A DNA stretch of 64,000 bases from Viola odorata (taxonomy: Eukaryota > Streptophyta > Magnoliopsida > Malpighiales > Violaceae), in NCBI GenBank assembly GCA_963691705.1, contig OY829546.1:72001-136000 (forward strand), given 5' to 3'. The translations under genes and the position numbers were made by a program. Positions 11,459-21,506 of the stretch are shown piece after piece; the stretch's first letter is position 1, and every line of letters starts with the position of its first letter. The notes under the pieces were generated by a model. It searched no databases, was not told where the DNA came from, and worked only from the letters and a program-made list of their open reading frames with translations.

Positions 11459-14233
11459 TCAAAGAAATAGTTCTATCTCTACATCATGCCTTTTAATTTG
11501 TTCTTTAAGAGTTTCGTCTATTATATCTTTACGAGTATTATCTATAACTTTTCCTGTTATATCTGTTTCTATTTGGAATAATTTTCTAATACACATAAAA
11601 CATATTTCTTTAAAACAATTATTACACTGGTATCTTCTATCTATTGCTGGATATAGTCTGCAGTTATAACAACTTATATGATTGTTCCCTCTGTTTCTAA
11701 TCCACTCATGTAAGCATTCTAGGTTTTGTTCTTCATTATGTTCTCTATTCATGTAAGTATACGTAATTTTTGTGCTATTTTCATTTTCTGAAACTATACT
11801 ATATACTGATTCATTATCAGAATCTGTTTTTATATCCTCTATTTCGTATTCTCCTAATTGTTCTACTAAATTTGTTCTATCTGTATTTTTATTTTTATTA
11901 GGACATCTATTTGCTAAATGGTCTGGGTCTCAGCATATAAAGCAAGTACATTTTCTATCTCTAGGTTTTTTGACATATCTATCTTTATTCTTCCATGGTT
12001 TATCTTTTCTGTATGATGTGCTTTTTCTAAGGAACTTCTTCTTTTTATCATAATATCCGTATGCCTGTGGTGTATAAATAACTGTTTTACAAAACGCCCA
12101 AGCTTGACGTTTTATCTGTTCCTGCATTGTAGCTTCTTTGCATTTATCTTCTAATTTTTTAAATACGTATGTAATTCTAGGTCCTATTCCTAAGTCTACT
12201 ATGTGACCACAATCTCTATTCCATTCTTCATGCATTGATCGTCCTAAATCGCCTGGAAGCTTTATGAAATATTTATTACACAAATCATCATCCATGGCTT
12301 TACCAGTCTGAGCTAATAATCTGGCAAAATCTGAACTAAATTCTTTTATATATTTAAAATCTGTAATACTAAGTTGTTCTAAATTTCTGACTGCAGTATC
12401 TTGTATAAATGTATTTTCTTTTGCTGGGTCTACTCCTAACAATAAAATTCTAATTTGACTTGTGAAATTATAGGGATTATCTCCTAATGATTTAATAGTG
12501 TTTATACTATCTGGATCCTTTAATTTTTTACTTTGCCAAATACCTAAGGCTGTTGGTCCTAATGTTGTCTCTAAATAGGAAAACATATCTATATCATCTC
12601 TTTTATTTGTTTCCCAATTTCTAACTACTGTTTGTTCCCATACTAGTATTTCGTCTGGCCATAACTGAGGACTCTGTTGTTCTATTAATAACATATTTGA
12701 ACTGTACAATTTTCCTATTGGCATTCTTGCCCCTCTACCTTTGAAGTTTGATTCTCCCTGGTATACTGTCGTAGCAGGTGTCCAAGGTTCTCTACCTAAT
12801 ACTTCTGTTCCTGATGTTCCTGGTGTTACGAACTCAGGTTTAGGTCTTTTTATTCCTCTTGGGTCTATATTCTGATCCATAAAACTAACTTCTGGTTTGT
12901 AAAAATCACTAATTACTATTATCCCATTAACTATGTCTGTTACTAATGGTAGGTTAAACACTTCATTTAGCTTGTTATAAGCCTCTTCATATGTTAACCC
13001 TAATTCTGTCATACATTCTATTATCATATCGTCAACTTGTTCCTGTAGGTTGGTTTCTGTAAATTTTTTATTAACAATTTGGTCAAATGTTTTTTGAACT
13101 TCTTCTGTTTTAAAACCAGCTACTTCTTCTAATTCTTCCTCTTCTTCTCCTAGTTCTTCATATAAACCGTACCCTATAAGATCTCCTATTTCTTCATTTT
13201 CTGTATCATATATAGGATCTAATTCACCGTCTGTATCATATACTGGTTCTCCTAAATCTGCATTCATCATACTGGCTTCTTGATCACTGTCATCTTCTTT
13301 GGTTGGTTCTTTTTCTACATAATTATTAAATCTCATGCTATAATTGCCATCTTTATCTTCATATATCACACTTTTTTCTGGTACTAAATTTTTTTCTGTT
13401 GTGTCTGTAAATTCTTTTAGAGGCCATTCTAATCCTGCTAATTCTTCCGCATCTATCTTGACTGGATCTATCATTCTTATACCACGGCTTGCTAGATTTT
13501 CTACAATTCCTTCTATGTTGATATTATAATTCATTCCTGATCTGTTACTAGCCTTTCCTAGAATTCCTATACTAATTACTAGATTATTTCCTTTGTAATC
13601 TTCATAGCCTTTTGTTGATAGTCCTATTTTTAAGTTTTTTAAATCTCTGATATCTTTTAGTATTGCTGGTGCACAATAAAAAAGTGCACAGTTCTGACTA
13701 AGATCTACTTCCATTCCTGCTATGGTTGCTTTCTTGACATCTGTTTTCCAGGATTTATCTAATATTAAAACTAAAACTTTAGTTCCTAGTTCCTTTCTTC
13801 CTAATCCTTTTATACCTATTACTACTAATCCTACATGTGCAAACATTTTTCCTGTTTTCTTTATCTTATTTATCATTTCTGGCGTGAATAGATCTATTGT
13901 TTCTGCGGTGTCTACTACCCTTAGACTTTCTTCTCTATTGCTTCTAATCAGTACTGTGTTTATGTTTAGAGGTCCTACCCTGTATAAAGTTCTAGGATTT
14001 AGGGCATCTAATTGTTCATTATTATATATTTCTAAGTTTCTTTCCACATCTATTTCTTCTTCTAATTGAACTACTGTTTCTGAACTGTTACTACCTGATC
14101 CTCTGCTAAATACTCTTCCTAAAAATGAATTATTCACTTCTTCTCTAGAAGATACACTTCTCCTAGATTCTTCTCTTCTACTTGGTTCCTGTACTGTTCT
14201 ACTGGATCCACTAAAAGGTGTAAAGTTATTCAT
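11459..14233 (-). pseudogene. Viral movement-coat polyprotein, one in-frame stop
   Basis: One frame runs from ATG 14233 to 11459 (about 925 codons) with a single TGA at 11930-11932. The first 300 residues fit the 30K-type movement protein of caulimovirids. An acidic hinge follows, then a coat-protein-like region ending in a basic stretch and a CCHC zinc knuckle. The TGA falls inside that knuckle, right after its second Cys. Downstream of the stop the same frame continues through the His and last Cys of the knuckle, then a second Cys cluster (CxxC, CxxC, CxxC) at about 11590-11680. The ATG overlaps the stop of the preceding ORF (ATGA), which favours 14233 over the in-frame ATG at 14248. As it stands the product would stop in the nucleic-acid-binding motif. 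Confidence 0.85.
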
Positions 14234-14703
14234 TTTCTGGGTAACCAATGATTATATTTTATAGGTTTAATACTAACTCTTTGATTATTATCTAGTTTTA
14301 ACCTATCCAAGGCCTTTGTTAACCCTAAAATATCTTGTGACTCTTCTGGTCTTTTATCTATAGTTCTAGTCTTTTTAAATTCTGTAAGAATATACTCGTT
14401 TTGTCCTCTGATATAATCTAAATTTTCAGTTATAATTTTTATAAATCTACTATTTTCTGATATAGCTCCTGTTATATTACTAATTTGTTTATTAATAGAT
14501 TCCTTTTCTGTTTCTAGGTGATTTCCTAAACTTATGACTAGATCTGTTAATCCGTTTAAATGAGCGTTTGTACTGTGGAGTTTATGCTCTACAGCTTTAT
14601 CTAATCTACAAATAATCTCACCTCCTTCTGTTGGTATTTTATATTTTTCCTTCGATACTTCTAGATCTAAGTATTCGATGCGTTTGTACTTTTGATTTGC
14701 AAT
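14230..14703 (-). CDS. Small viral ORF without an AUG
   Basis: A frame open from a stop near 14750 to TGA at 14230 and containing no ATG. It encodes about 155 residues of charged, helical-looking protein rich in Lys, Glu, Ile and Leu, in the position of the first small ORF of caulimovirid genomes. An ATT codon at 14703-14701 has A at -3 and G at +4, a good initiation context; rice tungro bacilliform virus starts its ORF I at an AUU reached by ribosome shunting. The final TGA overlaps the next ATG as ATGA. It may be non-AUG initiated, or its ATG may have mutated. I recognise no domain. Confidence 0.55.
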   Translation of the reverse strand: MANQKYKRIEYLDLEVSKEKYKIPTEGGEIICRLDKAVEHKLHSTNAHLNGLTDLVISLGNHLETEKESINKQISNITGAISENSRFIKIITENLDYIRGQNEYILTEFKKTRTIDKRPEESQDILGLTKALDRLKLDNNQRVSIKPIKYNHWLPRK

Positions 14704-15233
14704 TTTGTAAGTCTTGAAAGATTTTTCAGATTTTAAGAAAAGTTTCTAGCTTTATAGCATTAGTTCCCTTAAAGATTAAGCCCAATTTATAATAACAACA
14801 TAAAACAAACATAAAAACCTCTACACAAATTTATGATAAACAGAACTTTAAACAAGTTCTTCAAGAAAACTGACTCACCCTAGCGGGTTCGTGGCTAAAG
14901 CAGGCTTTACTCCGTCTGTGGATACCCTGACCACGCCTGTCTCGGTCTTTTGTCAGATTTGCCCAAAGGAAACGTCTGAGCTCCGCTACCAATAAAAATA
15001 CGAAGGCCGGATAACAAAAGCTGGTGTTGAAGATATACAGGTACCAACAGTCACCGGTTTGACTCTTTTTTTTTTTTTTTTTTTTTTATATATGGGCTAC
15101 TGTTTAGTGCCTGGGAACTAAGGGGCTGTTAAGGCTAGAAACTAGAGAGAGAATTTAGTGAGACATAGAGATTGAAGGAAAATGCTCTCGTTGTATTGAT
15201 TTTTTCGTGTGTTACAAATGAAGGAGAAGACTC
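14704..15233 (-). other. Viral leader with putative primer-binding site
   Basis: About 500 bases between the TATA box and the first viral ORF, the usual length of a caulimovirid 35S leader. On the viral strand TGGTAGCGGAGC at 14991-14980 matches the first 12 bases of the initiator-tRNA-Met primer site except at two positions, so it is a weak candidate. A run of 22 T on the plus strand (15066-15087) is an A-run in viral sense. Confidence 0.4.
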
Positions 15234-15461
15234 CTTATATAGAAAAAACTATGAAAAAGGCTAAGACAGGTGGCCATTAAAGAAAAGCTTATCTAAATGG
15301 AATCTATCTTTACAAAAGTTGGGTCGGCCAAAAACAGGTGGCCGACAAAGGTAAAGCACTAACTAAAGATAAAGTAATAATTACAACCTGCCAAAAGACA
15401 GGCGGCTGATGGACAGCTGTTTTGGACAGCTGTTTCTGTGTTCGTCATGGCTGACGTCTGT
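15234..15461 (-). promoter_or_regulatory. 35S-like pararetrovirus promoter
   Basis: On the minus strand a consensus TATA box, TATATAAG, lies at 15241-15234. About 200 bases upstream (15440-15461) are two TGACG-type motifs (GACGTCA and ATGACGAAC) arranged like the as-1 element of the CaMV 35S promoter, which binds TGA-class bZIP factors. The order as-1, TATA, long leader, small ORF is typical of the family. Activity in this integrated copy is unknown. Confidence 0.65.
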
Positions 15462-15468
15462 CTTTCTT

Positions 15469-16200
15469 CTAGAGATCTCTGTGGGTTTCTGGAATATTGA
15501 CGTCATTGTCTTCTTCCATGTCTGTTATCGCGTTGTCTTGGAGATCTGTTACTAGATTGATGATGTGTTCTTCGTCTAACAGTCGTCCATCTCCTGAGTG
15601 TGGTAGGAACATCCTCCACTCTCTGGTGCTGTAGATTTGAATGAAATACCCTTCTCCTAAGAGACGATACTCCATCCATTTTTCTGGTGTATAAAGGCTT
15701 TGGGGATCCTGTGCTGCCCTGTAGATTTCTGGATTTTCTATTTCTTGGAAGTCATAGGGAGATAGTGAAATCCCCATATGAAGATCTTGAATGCTTTCTT
15801 CTTCTCTGTCTGCCGAAAAGATGAAGACTCTTTTCTTTGCCGGGATGACTTCGAATCCTCTGGCCACTGGTAGTGTGGAATCAATGAAGCATTCTAATTT
15901 CTTTCTTATTGCCATGTTTCCTGCAATTAGAAAGAATTTCTCTCCAAACTCTTCTAAGTATCTATCAATGTTTCCTTCTTCTTCCAATTTAAATGTGATT
16001 TTATCAATCATTCCCATGTGGAAAAAAGAAAGAATTTTCTGGAATGGCATGTCTGTGTTGTTTAGGTCTACTTGTAATTTGAATAGACCTCCTGTTCCTT
16101 TTACTTTGATGTGTCTTGCAATTATTCCTGCAAGTCTACAGTAGGGCTTCTGAACTATATTTACTCCTTTGAATTTCCAGTCTTGTTCTTCGAAGTACAT
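15469..16200 (-). CDS. Unrecognised viral ORF after the viroplasmin-like gene
   Basis: An intact 243-codon ORF starting 33 bases after the viroplasmin-like ORF stops and ending just upstream of the as-1-like element. The product is mildly acidic with an acidic C-terminus, and shows no zinc motif, signal peptide or membrane segment. Its place between viroplasmin and promoter is where some genera carry an extra 3' ORF. I do not recognise the family and give no function. An open frame this long in an integrated virus argues against great age. Confidence 0.65.
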   Translation of the reverse strand: MYFEEQDWKFKGVNIVQKPYCRLAGIIARHIKVKGTGGLFKLQVDLNNTDMPFQKILSFFHMGMIDKITFKLEEEGNIDRYLEEFGEKFFLIAGNMAIRKKLECFIDSTLPVARGFEVIPAKKRVFIFSADREEESIQDLHMGISLSPYDFQEIENPEIYRAAQDPQSLYTPEKWMEYRLLGEGYFIQIYSTREWRMFLPHSGDGRLLDEEHIINLVTDLQDNAITDMEEDNDVNIPETHRDL

Positions 16201-16233
16201 CTTTACTAAGTTTTTCTGTGCATTAATTAAATC

Positions 16234-17235
16234 TTATAAGTGTCTTTCTTCTGTTTTTTGTTTGATAATCTCTTCCCCCTCGGGCCATTGGTCGAACAAG
16301 GGCTTTAGGGTGAAATAAGCTGGCATATCTAACAGCCTAGCTCGGAGTTGTGAGAAGCTTCTGTTTTTAGGTTTCTGTTTGTTTTCTTTTATGAACTGAT
16401 CCAATTGCTGTAATTTGGTAGTTAGGCTACCCATTATGCTGTCTTTCTGTTGGATCTTTCTTTCTGCTTCGATTTTTTCTTGTTCTATGAAGGTTATTTG
16501 GTTGGTGGTCTGTTGTTGAAGCTGTGCTAGCTGTTCTTCTAGTTTTCTGTTTCTGTCTTCTAGTCTGGCTATTAGCCGACTAGGATTTTCTTGGGCCACT
16601 TCTGAATAGGGTCTAACTATTTCAGGTTCTATGTAGAAGTTTGGGCCTAGTTGAGCCCTTGCTTCTTCTAAGGCTTCTGCAAAACTGTGATAACCCACAT
16701 AAATTGGGTTTTGACACATGATGTAATTTTTTACTGTGTTGAAACTGTTAAAGACACCTGTTTTTAATCCTCTGTAAATGACATAATGTGAAAAGGATTT
16801 TTTCTGTATTTTTGGGTTCTTCTCAGAGAAGTACATGCTTAAAGCATTTAAGCATTGTACCTTGAACTGTGTTGCTACTGGAGCTGTCTGTATATGCCAA
16901 ATGTTATCCAGTAAGCACTGCTGTTCCCTGTCTATATTCAATCCCTCAAAGGGTTTAAATTTCTTATTTCCGCCATTAGGAAATTCTGTGAGGTACATAG
17001 TACCAAATCTAATCTCATTCTGTGCTCTTCTCGTGGAAAGATTTCTGTTTACCTGTGTAAATGAAGTCTGTATATTTGAGGATGATGATGATCCTCTTTC
17101 TGTGGTTGTGACCGGCATTGCTAAATTGTTTCTATACATGATGGTTTGATCTGTCAGAGCTTTTTGTTCATCTATTTTTTGCTCTGCCTGCGATCTGGGT
17201 TTTATAACTCGTTTCTTCATATCTGCCTGTATCAT
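16234..17235 (-). CDS. Viroplasmin/translation transactivator-like viral protein
   Basis: An intact 333-codon ORF. Its ATG overlaps the RT stop as ATGA (17235-17232). Residues about 160-200 show the viroplasmin-type pattern: a G-V-F-x-S-F segment, then a Tyr-rich stretch with YHSFAEALEEA, as in the RNase H1-like domain of caulimovirus inclusion-body proteins. A coiled coil at about 220-290 is rich in Gln, Glu and Lys. In caulimoviruses this protein forms inclusion bodies and enables reinitiation of translation on polycistronic RNA, which fits the ATGA junctions here. Identity rests on pattern and gene order, so it is probable rather than certain. Confidence 0.6.
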   Translation of the reverse strand: MIQADMKKRVIKPRSQAEQKIDEQKALTDQTIMYRNNLAMPVTTTERGSSSSSNIQTSFTQVNRNLSTRRAQNEIRFGTMYLTEFPNGGNKKFKPFEGLNIDREQQCLLDNIWHIQTAPVATQFKVQCLNALSMYFSEKNPKIQKKSFSHYVIYRGLKTGVFNSFNTVKNYIMCQNPIYVGYHSFAEALEEARAQLGPNFYIEPEIVRPYSEVAQENPSRLIARLEDRNRKLEEQLAQLQQQTTNQITFIEQEKIEAERKIQQKDSIMGSLTTKLQQLDQFIKENKQKPKNRSFSQLRARLLDMPAYFTLKPLFDQWPEGEEIIKQKTEERHL

Positions 17236-18645
17236 TTAAAAAACTTATTAGTATTTCTAGATAATAGGTCTGCTAAACTGTTGTTTTTTCCTTTAATATG
17301 TTCGAAACATATTTTGTATCCGTTTCCCTGTATTAAATTCTGTAAGTTAACCCATCGGGTTCTATTTATCTTTTTGCTGTTTTCATTTTTTAAAAACTTA
17401 ACTATTGCCTCACAATCTGTTCTTACTGTGAATTCATTTTGTAGATAAATTTTAAATTTATCAAGTGCATTTATTAATGCCTGTATTTCGAAATCTAAAC
17501 TAGTCCAGTTTTGTCCTGTTTTAAAATTACCACTGGTATATGCGGCAATTCTTTCTGTATCTTTTTCTGAATATTTGTTAGGTTTGCAGATCATAACTGC
17601 TCCCCATCCATCTTTACTGCCATCACACTCTATAATAATATAGTCTGTTGTTAATGGTAATTCTAATGGTTGTATTTTTCTAACCTGCTCTTTGATTTTC
17701 TTTACTAATTCTATATCCTCTTTATTGAAATTTCTTTGACCATTTTTAGTTGTTTTACTATATAATGGTCCTACTAATTTACTCAAGTTTGGGATAAATT
17801 TTCTAGCGTAATTTAATATTCCTAAAAAGGCTTGTATCTGTTTTAATCCTTCTAATTTGTCTGGGAAATTTAGTATTTTTTCTGCTATATGTGGTTGTAA
17901 TTCTATTTTTCCATCTCCTATCTCTAATCCTAAAAAAGATATTTTTCTTTTATATAACTCCATTTTTCTTTTACTAACTACTATACCATGTTTCTCTATT
18001 TCTTGAAAAATCTGTCTTAAGTGTTCTTCATGTTCTTTAATAGAGTTACTTGCTACTAATATATCATCTATATAAACTAAGCAGAACTCGTATTTTAAAA
18101 ATATCGAATCCATAAATCTTTGGAAGACTGCTGGCGCATTTTTTAAACCAAAAGAGAGAACATTCCATTCGAAATGTCCTTCTGAACATGTAAACGCAGT
18201 CCATTGTTTAAACCATTCTTCTAATTTTAATTGATTGTATCCTGATTTTAGATCAAATTTACTAAAAATCTTTTTCTGTTGAATTAATCCTATCAGGCTA
18301 TCTTTGTTAGGGATATTATAGGCATCATCTATAGTGTTGTCATTTAATCTTTTATAGTTATAAACTATTCTAGCTTTTCCTCTTTTGATTTCGCTGTGAT
18401 TTCTAACTATGAATGCTGCTGATCTATGTGGACTTTCTGATCTTTTAATTAATCCCTGTTTTAGCATTTCTGGAATTTGTTTTCTAAATTCTTCTTTATC
18501 TAATGGACTATAATCTATATTTGCTGTTACTATCCTTATATCAGGATTTTTAATTTTCATATTTACTACATAATTTACTTTACTTTTGGTGATATCTTCT
18601 CCTATTAATCCTATATTTTCTAATTTCTGTATTATAGGATAACAA
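17232..18645 (-). pseudogene. Viral reverse transcriptase-RNase H, 5'-truncated
   Basis: The frame is open from about 18643 and contains an ATG at 18560. Numbering from that ATG, the RT domain spans about 20-240: SPHRSAAF near 43-50, a KFDLKSGY block near 101-108 with the first catalytic Asp, FGLKNAP near 137-143, and the YIDD active site at 163-166. RNase H occupies about 305-435, with candidate acidic residues in ECDGS (D313), DFE (E358), TDC (D382) and LADLLS (D431). No stop interrupts it. The protease that normally precedes RT is absent, so the polyprotein is 5'-truncated by the integration junction. The sequence type is clearly Caulimoviridae, not Ty3 LTR elements, because no integrase follows. 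Confidence 0.9.
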
Positions 18646-19001
18646 AAGCAAATATAGACAAAAAGTCATTACTATTTGTTTCTTTGGGGGCTGTATTGTA
18701 TTATAGGATAATAAAACCACAGAAAGACATGTATTATATATATATATAGTCATAGAACGCGCACATGTATGAGCATGACAATGACATGACATAAAAAGGA
18801 ACACGTGGCATGGATGAAGCACACGGATTTTTTATTTTATTTTTTCCGATAAGCAGCACACTGTTGTTGTTAACCTGGCCTTGGTAGTTCTGGCTTCGGC
18901 AGTTCGGCCCTCCGCCATTCGAAATCAAAAGATTCAAAACCCCATCTCTTTGACCAGTTTTACCTTTACCTTTTTACCGTGGCCTTTGACATTAAATTAA
19001 A
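18646..19001. other. Spacer between the integrated virus and the GGCT gene
   Basis: A 20-base sequence at the viral edge (18628-18647) is repeated with one mismatch at 18697-18716, either side of about 49 bases that match neither neighbour in any way I can see. This looks like repair filler at the junction. The rest is the upstream region of the next gene. Confidence 0.45.
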
Positions 19002-20054
19002 TATAAATACAAATCGCACCTCCTCCCCGATTCTCACCTCCTCTCCATCGCATTCGCAACCAGAGAAAAGCGCAGAGAGGAGAGAGACGACTTGTTATTA
19101 AAAAGAATCATCCAAATCTCCCAAGCTCGCTCACCCTAACCAGTTTAGTTTCTCTCTCTCTACGCGCCTCCTTCCTTGCAATCCGCAAATTTTGGCACCG
19201 GAAACACACCGTTTCAGACGTATCAATCCACTTCATCGCCATATTACATTCTTACATCTTTGTTCCCGTAAGAGCTCCCACTATCCCTCCTTCTCTTTTT
19301 TCGTATTTTATGTTTTTCCTTCTCCTTTTTCGTATTTTATGTTTTTCCTTTCTTCGTTATTTTTTTTCTTAAATTCGTGGGTTGGTTGTTTATGCTCGTG
19401 AAACAATGTGAATCTCCTCTTCTTCTTCTTTTTTCCTTTTTTGGGTGGTACCCGGTGCACCAATCCCTCCTTGTCACTCCCATTCTTAAAAGGCTGTGAT
19501 TTTAAGGATACATCCCGAGCAATGATTACATTTACACCCAATCTCATTGCAATGTTTTCCTATGGGTTTTGGCTCTAACTCTTCCCCGCGCGTCGGATTA
19601 AAAGTTCGTTATCTTACCCAATCGAGGGTTTCTTCTTTGAGTATATATTCGTCACTTTTATTTATGCATTCAATGGTGGTATGGTAGCCCCTGCATCATA
19701 AAACTTGCACTCTTTTTGTATTACTAATCGCCACTGTGAAAAATTGCAATTTTCAACTATACCAATGGCAATGACATCGATTTTTGTAATTTCCACAAGA
19801 ATGGTTAATTCCCTGTCTCAAGTGCACACCTGTTCTGTATTTATTGCTATTAGTAAATTGTAATTTTCATGTTTGTTAGAGCAGCAATGAGAGGCAGCAA
19901 TGAGAGGCATCAATTTTTTCACCATCCCATCCGCTGAAGGGCTCATTTGGCCTCTGAAGTTGCCTTTCCTTTTCACATCTAACTTATAGTTGAGTGGAAT
20001 ATGAACAGAATTTAGGTTGCTAATCAAACTTCACCCCTCAGGTACTATACCAAT
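19002..20054 (+). promoter_or_regulatory. Promoter and 5' leader (with intron) of the GGCT gene
   Basis: A TATA box (TATAAATA) lies at 19002-19009, followed by a pyrimidine-rich leader. A leader intron is likely, from donor GTAAGA at 19268 to acceptor CCCCTCAG ending at 20041, leaving 13 bases before the ATG at 20055. Introns in 5' leaders often raise expression in plants. The short open frames in this stretch are not conserved-looking. Confidence 0.5.
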
Positions 20055-21506
20055 ATGGTGTTCTGGGTTTTTGGTTATGGTTCATTGGTTTGGAACCCAG
20101 GATTTGAATTTGACGAGAAAATAATTGGCTTCATCAAGGATTACAGGCGTGTTTTTGATCTTGGTATGCTTTCACGTTAACATTTATAAAGTTGATTTAT
20201 TTTCATGGTGTTTCATCCATGTTTCTATGATTGATGACTTTGACTTCTCACACCTCTTAATGTTTCCTGTCTGGCAGCTTGCATTGATCATAGAGGCACC
20301 CCTGAACACCCTGCAAGAACTTGCACTTTAGAAAATGTTGAAGGCGCCGTTTGCGTATGTTATTAGCAACTTTCTTGCAATTTACTTTCTCTTGGTATAT
20401 TGCACCCTAATTCCTGTGATGTTCTACTGTTTCTGACTCCTGTTTTCCAATCCTTCTTTTAGTGGGGAGCTGCCTATTGTATTCGAGGAGGCCCTAAAAA
20501 GGAAAGATTGGCAATGAAGGTTTGTCCTGATACTATATTTTTGTATACCTTCCTCTTCCTTAAGATTTAAAGAAAAGATTAATAGCTTTGCATCGAGCTC
20601 ATTAACACTTCACTCAAAGGCAAATTATGTTTCCTTCCTTTGCAGTATTTGGAGAAAAGAGAATGTGAGTATGATAAGAAGACCCTTGTAGACTTTTATA
20701 AGGTGAGATGGCAGCTTGAGTCTATTTTACTGTTGAATCTGTAATTGTATTGTTTGATTCTTATGTTTTGTTTTTTTGGTTTATTTTACTCGTTTTTTCT
20801 AACCGATGTATGCTTCTAGGAAGGGCATCCTTCAAAGTCTGCCATAACGGGAGTTATAGTGTAAGTTTCCCATTTATCATTTGTTTGCAAAAAAACAGCT
20901 GAATTACCTATAAACCTGGTTGGTTTTGTGCGCGATATCCTCAAGTTCTATGTGACGTGCAGTTTCACATCCACTCCGGACAAAGTATCGAACAAGTACT
21001 ACCTGGGGCCAGCTCCATTGGAGGACATGGCTAGGTATATTGAATTGTTTAATGTGATCTTCAACTCGAAATGGCATGATGCTATTATTTGGACTTACCC
21101 GTGGACCGTTGTGTGTACTCAGGCAAATTGCTAGTGCTTTTGGACCATGTGGGAACAATAGAGATTACCTTTTCCTGCTAGAGAAGGCCATGCATGATAT
21201 TGGTACAATATCTTCCCTTGCATAAACTGTGCATCAATTTTAAATCATAATTTCGCTTCTGATCTTATCCCTCGTCCCAGTATTTCTGAGTGCTGAATGA
21301 ATTGTTAATGTTGTCAATGGGTATCAGGTCACGAGGATGACATAGTTATAGAGCTAGCAAATGAAGTAAGAAAAGTATTGGGGATTGTGGAAGATAGCTT
21401 TTCTATGGTGAAGAAAGTGGTTGTGGCATCCCACAGTGCTATGCAATCCCATATTCCTGCCCTGCAACTGCGTCCACTTCCAGAAGCTGTTGCTATGGAC
21501 TCTTAA
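20055..21506 (+). CDS. ChaC-like gamma-glutamylcyclotransferase
   Basis: Eight exons with GT-AG introns and matching phases: 20055-20163, 20278-20354, 20463-20519, 20646-20702, 20820-20860, 20963-21034, 21123-21202, 21328-21506. They total 672 bases, 223 residues. The N-terminus shows the family signature FGYGSLVW at about 6-13, then [27 protein letters not shown], the [11 protein letters not shown] motif and NRDYLF. This is the GGCT2 (ChaC-like) class, which acts in the cytosol, cleaving glutathione to 5-oxoproline and Cys-Gly, and in plants links glutathione turnover to stress and metal tolerance. The C-terminus after the conserved domain is about 35 residues longer than I remember for short isoforms. 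No lesion seen. Which GGCT2 paralogue it is cannot be decided here. Confidence 0.9.

Larger units (their letters stand above)
11380..18645 (-). mobile_element. Endogenous caulimovirid, near full length, circularly permuted
   Basis: About 7.3 kb of contiguous plant pararetrovirus in minus orientation. Reading 5' to 3' on the viral strand: RT-RNase H (5'-truncated), viroplasmin-like ORF, unknown ORF, promoter and leader, AUG-less small ORF, movement-coat ORF, and the first codons of the next ORF. In a circular genome the two broken ends would meet inside the protease/RT ORF, so only the protease region and adjacent sequence are missing. Separate RT and movement-coat ORFs plus a viroplasmin-like ORF resemble the solendovirus/cavemovirus branch of Caulimoviridae; genus is not certain. 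These viruses have no integrase, so integration is by host repair. One in-frame stop is seen. Other reading frames are open over long distances, suggesting a fairly recent insertion. Confidence 0.9.

Noticed and set aside
11772..14069. Plus-strand open frames across the endogenous virus
   Set aside because: They are the complement of the well-supported minus-strand viral ORFs, with biased composition only.
14978..14991. A confident initiator-tRNA primer-binding site for the virus
   Set aside because: Two mismatches in 12 bases, so it is kept only as a weak candidate within the leader feature.
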